A stretch of 64,000 bases of DNA, from the NCBI RefSeq assembly GCF_964340395.1, contig NC_135560.1:22330675-22394674 (forward strand), read 5' to 3'. Source of the DNA: Glandiceps talaboti (taxonomy: Eukaryota; Hemichordata; Enteropneusta; Spengelidae). This document shows, piece after piece, positions 15,335 through 64,000 of this stretch; positions within the stretch are counted from its first letter, which is position 1; each line of letters opens with the position of its first letter. Under the pieces are notes generated by a model that worked only from the letters and a program-made list of their open reading frames with translations, was not told where the DNA came from and searched no databases. Position numbers and translations under genes: made by a program.

Positions 15335-15389
15335 TGCAGTAAAGTCGTATCTGCCTATACAATTGCATTACAGATACGACGTTACTGCA
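15335..15389 (+). other. Near-perfect hairpin, 19-bp arms
   Basis: TGCAGTAAAGTCGTATCTG (15335-15353) is answered by its reverse complement at 15371-15389 with one mismatch, separated by a 17-base loop. Weaker pairing continues outward for about ten more bases. It could be a tiny inverted-repeat element or an RNA hairpin; no expression evidence exists here. Confidence 0.8.
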
Positions 15390-15974
15390 TTGACACGACG
15401 ATTTCCTCTCAATAAAACTGAAATTTTGATCTCCTCATACTGGGCTGTTAAGGATAAAACAAGTCTTTAAGACCGCAACCACAGGAAATGATGTCGTAAA
15501 GATGGTTCGCAAATATTCTGATTTATAACAGATTGCCCAATGAGTCGTAATGGTGATTTAGTTTACAATCGTGAAATAAATACACGTAATATGTGTTTAG
15601 GGGTAATCGAAACTTGATATGATTAATGAATAAAGTTTTATGCGGGCGATCGTCTCCTAGGCATATCAAAACATTCATGTGTCTTATTTGTATTACTTTA
15701 CGCATACTAAAGGATTCATTTACTCTCATAATATTTCATGAAGTATTTTTTATCAAATGACATCGATAGACAAGTGAAAAACTTTCAAGTTTCTAAGGGA
15801 CTGGTCAATTTCTCGTGTGGGGGGATCGGTATATTGTTCATCAGCAGACAAAACGTCTCTGACCCCCTCGCAAAATAGAATAACCCCCCTATCACTTCTT
15901 TCTAAACATGTAGATAACCACCCATCCATTAGATCATTCACATGCCGGGTACAAATCATCGTGATTTGTCCCAC

Positions 15975-15985
15975 GGGGGGGGGGG
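15975..15985. repeat. Run of 11 G in a GC-richer patch
   Basis: Eleven consecutive G residues in a locally GC-richer patch of about 200 bases (15817-16030). A related stretch with CTAGAAGC..C..GAGGTT appears again near 16415, hinting at a decayed repeat. Confidence 0.6.
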
Positions 15986-17733
15986 TCCTAAAGGGTCTCT
16001 CACTAGAAGCCCCAGAGGTTATCGAACTTTCATAGAGCAATTTTAACTTATCCAAACCCCTAATTTCACAGCTTACGTACAAGACTGCACCATTGTGAAT
16101 TAAAAACTATTCTTCATACACCGTGTTGAAATGTTTACAATATGCTCAAATGCATGACAGTACAAGATCTGCGTACTTCTCATTGGCAGTGGGAGTGGTT
16201 GAGAATTTTTTTATTACTGGTAGACCGATCATTGCCTTTTAGCAATACTTTCACAGCTTTAAAAGACATCGCCATCTAATATTAGCAACTAATCTTTATA
16301 CACAGGGTTTTAAAAGTTTGATAACATTATGACTGTTAAAGTTTAATGCGTGAGTAATGGGTGTTTGATTAGATTGTCCATCTACTCGGGGATCCTACTC
16401 CTGGGTCTCCTCCTAGAAGCTCTGGAGGTTTTTTTTGACTCTTTACATGCAATATTTAGGTAAGATTGAGACAAGAAAAAATACCACTCCAGACACGGTT
16501 ACGCCATTGTAGACATGGAATGCTCTCCCATTACAATCCAAAACACTGTGCTACCCCCCCCTTCCACATTTTAAAGACAGGATAACCCTTCCTACTTCCA
16601 ATTTCAAAACTCCCCTACTAATCAATCCCCTCCACCAAACACAGGAAAATGACTGCCCTTAATACACATTGAACAATAAGAGTACCAATTCACCCAAAAT
16701 GTTCGATATCATATCTATGCCTTAATCATACTTGTAATTTTAAATCAAACTGAACGGATTTCACATTTTATTGCGAATGACTGTTTCCTTCTTTGCTTGC
16801 GTCCATTGCAACTGAAAGCAAGTAAGGCTTAAAGCCCCCGACGTCGAATGACGCTACCTTTGCTCTCCATTATTCGGATATATAGATATTGTGTATTATT
16901 TAGCCTAATTTAGTTGAAAAATTGTAGTTTTTTGTTTGGAAAACGTCTCCCATATGAATTCGTCAAACTGATAATATTGAATTGATAAGTAGTTTTACCG
17001 TTTGTATTGTGTGGAGGGATGCACGTGTGTTGTATGTTTGTTCGTTTCTATGTGTGTAGACTGTTACATATGTAGTTTATGGCATAAAGGACAATATGGT
17101 TTGGAATGACACATGTCACAATTAAATACACAAGAGTATAAAATTTCGTCACCATCCGTTTCTAAAACAATAGCCAGTATTAGACATTTCTGTTAACCAG
17201 TGCTAAAAGTGGATTATGCCATTTTTAGCGGACAGACTTTGCATTATAAAATGTGCAAATTGCTTGCTCTCCTGATGCATTCTGTGACAGAGATGAATAA
17301 TAATTGTAGACATATACGTATTCACAAGATTAAAAATGGCTCTGTTAAATGTAAAATTCTCTAGTGTTATGTTCAACATAGATATGAAATTATACATTAT
17401 ATATATGAACTAGACTGACAATGAACAAGGTCGAAGACTAGACTGACGACGAAAAAGATCGTCGGTGATATTTTAATCTTGTACCTATGTATTGATATTT
17501 CATTCAGTATGATTTACTGGGTTTTGACTTCTGTTAGGGGTGAACTCTTGGCGTTATTTGGAGAGAATTATCAGAACCTAAAATCGTGCTCATCTCCACT
17601 TACTGCGACTTTTCCGCGAAGCAGAGATCACAGTAAAAAGAGCAACAAGTTAGGGGGTCTTCTCTGGGCTACAACACTATCGTTTTCTAACAGCGTTTTG
17701 TGTGTCTGTGTATAACCGTGAAGACCGCAACTC

Positions 17734-17775
17734 ATGGAAGACAATATTTCATTTTTGGTTTCAAGGTCTACCTGA
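17734..17775 (+). other. Possible upstream open reading frame in the nAChR leader
   Basis: ATG with G at +4, thirteen codons, stop TGA, ending 53 bases before the receptor start. It matters only if the transcript begins upstream of 17734, which the sequence does not show. Confidence 0.25.
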
Positions 17776-17828
17776 AAAGGAACAAGTGTGACGTGACCCG
17801 TTGATCAGATAATCAATTCCAGTTGAGA

Positions 17829-63781
<45,953 letters not shown>

Positions 63782-63795
63782 GTGAGTATATTTCA

Positions 63796-63826
<31 letters not shown>

Positions 63827-63954
63827 TGTATGTATGTATGTATGTATGTATGTATGTATGTATGTATGTATGTATGTATGTATGTATGTATGTATGTATG
63901 TATGTATGTATGTATGTATGTATGTATGTATGTATGTATGTATGTATGTATGTA

Positions 63955-63985
<31 letters not shown>

Positions 63986-64000
63986 ATGTATGTATGTATG
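63782..64000 (+). other. Start of intron 5 of the nAChR gene
   Basis: Begins with donor GTGAGT after the split codon following Leu292. All but the first 15 bases in the window are a TATG microsatellite, and the next exon is not reached. Confidence 0.88.
63797..64000. repeat. (TATG)n microsatellite to the window edge
   Basis: More than 200 bases of TATG with one GT-rich interruption near 63956-63969, starting 15 bases after the exon 5 donor. The full length is unknown because the window ends inside it. Confidence 0.98.

Overview
This is a eukaryotic (animal) genomic window: AT-rich, intron-rich and full of microsatellites, with no bacterial-style gene packing. The one gene I can support is the 5' part of a nicotinic acetylcholine receptor (nAChR) alpha-type subunit on the + strand. 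It has five exons at 17829-17874, 43242-43384, 59207-59251, 62219-62328 and 63249-63781. Each exon boundary carries GT/AG splice sites, the phases join without error, and the spliced product reads 292 residues with no stop before it runs off the window. It covers a signal peptide, the whole ligand-binding domain (Cys-loop, loop B Trp, loop C vicinal cysteine pair), M1 and M2. M3, the cytoplasmic loop and M4 lie beyond position 64000. The 45-bp and 110-bp exons match the classic exon sizes of animal nAChR genes. The host is probably a marine invertebrate (lophotrochozoan or invertebrate deuterostome), inferred only from the gene, intron sizes and repeat style; I cannot name a species.

Layout: 1-17828 is upstream sequence without a recognisable gene, holding microsatellites, a few tandem duplications, one copy of a dispersed hairpin repeat and a short near-perfect hairpin. 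17829-17874 is the signal-peptide exon. Intron 1 (about 25.4 kb) holds a second copy of the dispersed repeat, a 64-bp minisatellite with a two-unit higher-order pattern, a 251-bp element with perfect 16-bp terminal inverted repeats, and long GATA, TA, ACAG and composite arrays. Intron 2 (about 15.8 kb) starts with a TA array abutting a 100-bp inverted-repeat element and also holds a possible SINE fragment, a degenerate repeat with a G-rich tract, and very large GA, TTTG and TATG arrays. Introns 3 and 4 are short. Intron 5 becomes a TATG microsatellite 15 bases after the donor and stays so to the window edge.

Most open reading frames in the window are translated microsatellites or chance frames, and I do not call them genes. 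The receptor has points worth checking: two ligand-box tyrosines (loop A and the second loop C position) read as phenylalanine, there are two extra extracellular cysteines, and several pore-lining M2 residues are unusual. Several repeat families appear to be non-autonomous mobile elements, and three hairpins ending in CGAAACGT resemble decayed hammerhead-type tails of retroelements. I saw no complete transposase, reverse transcriptase, RNA gene or CRISPR array.
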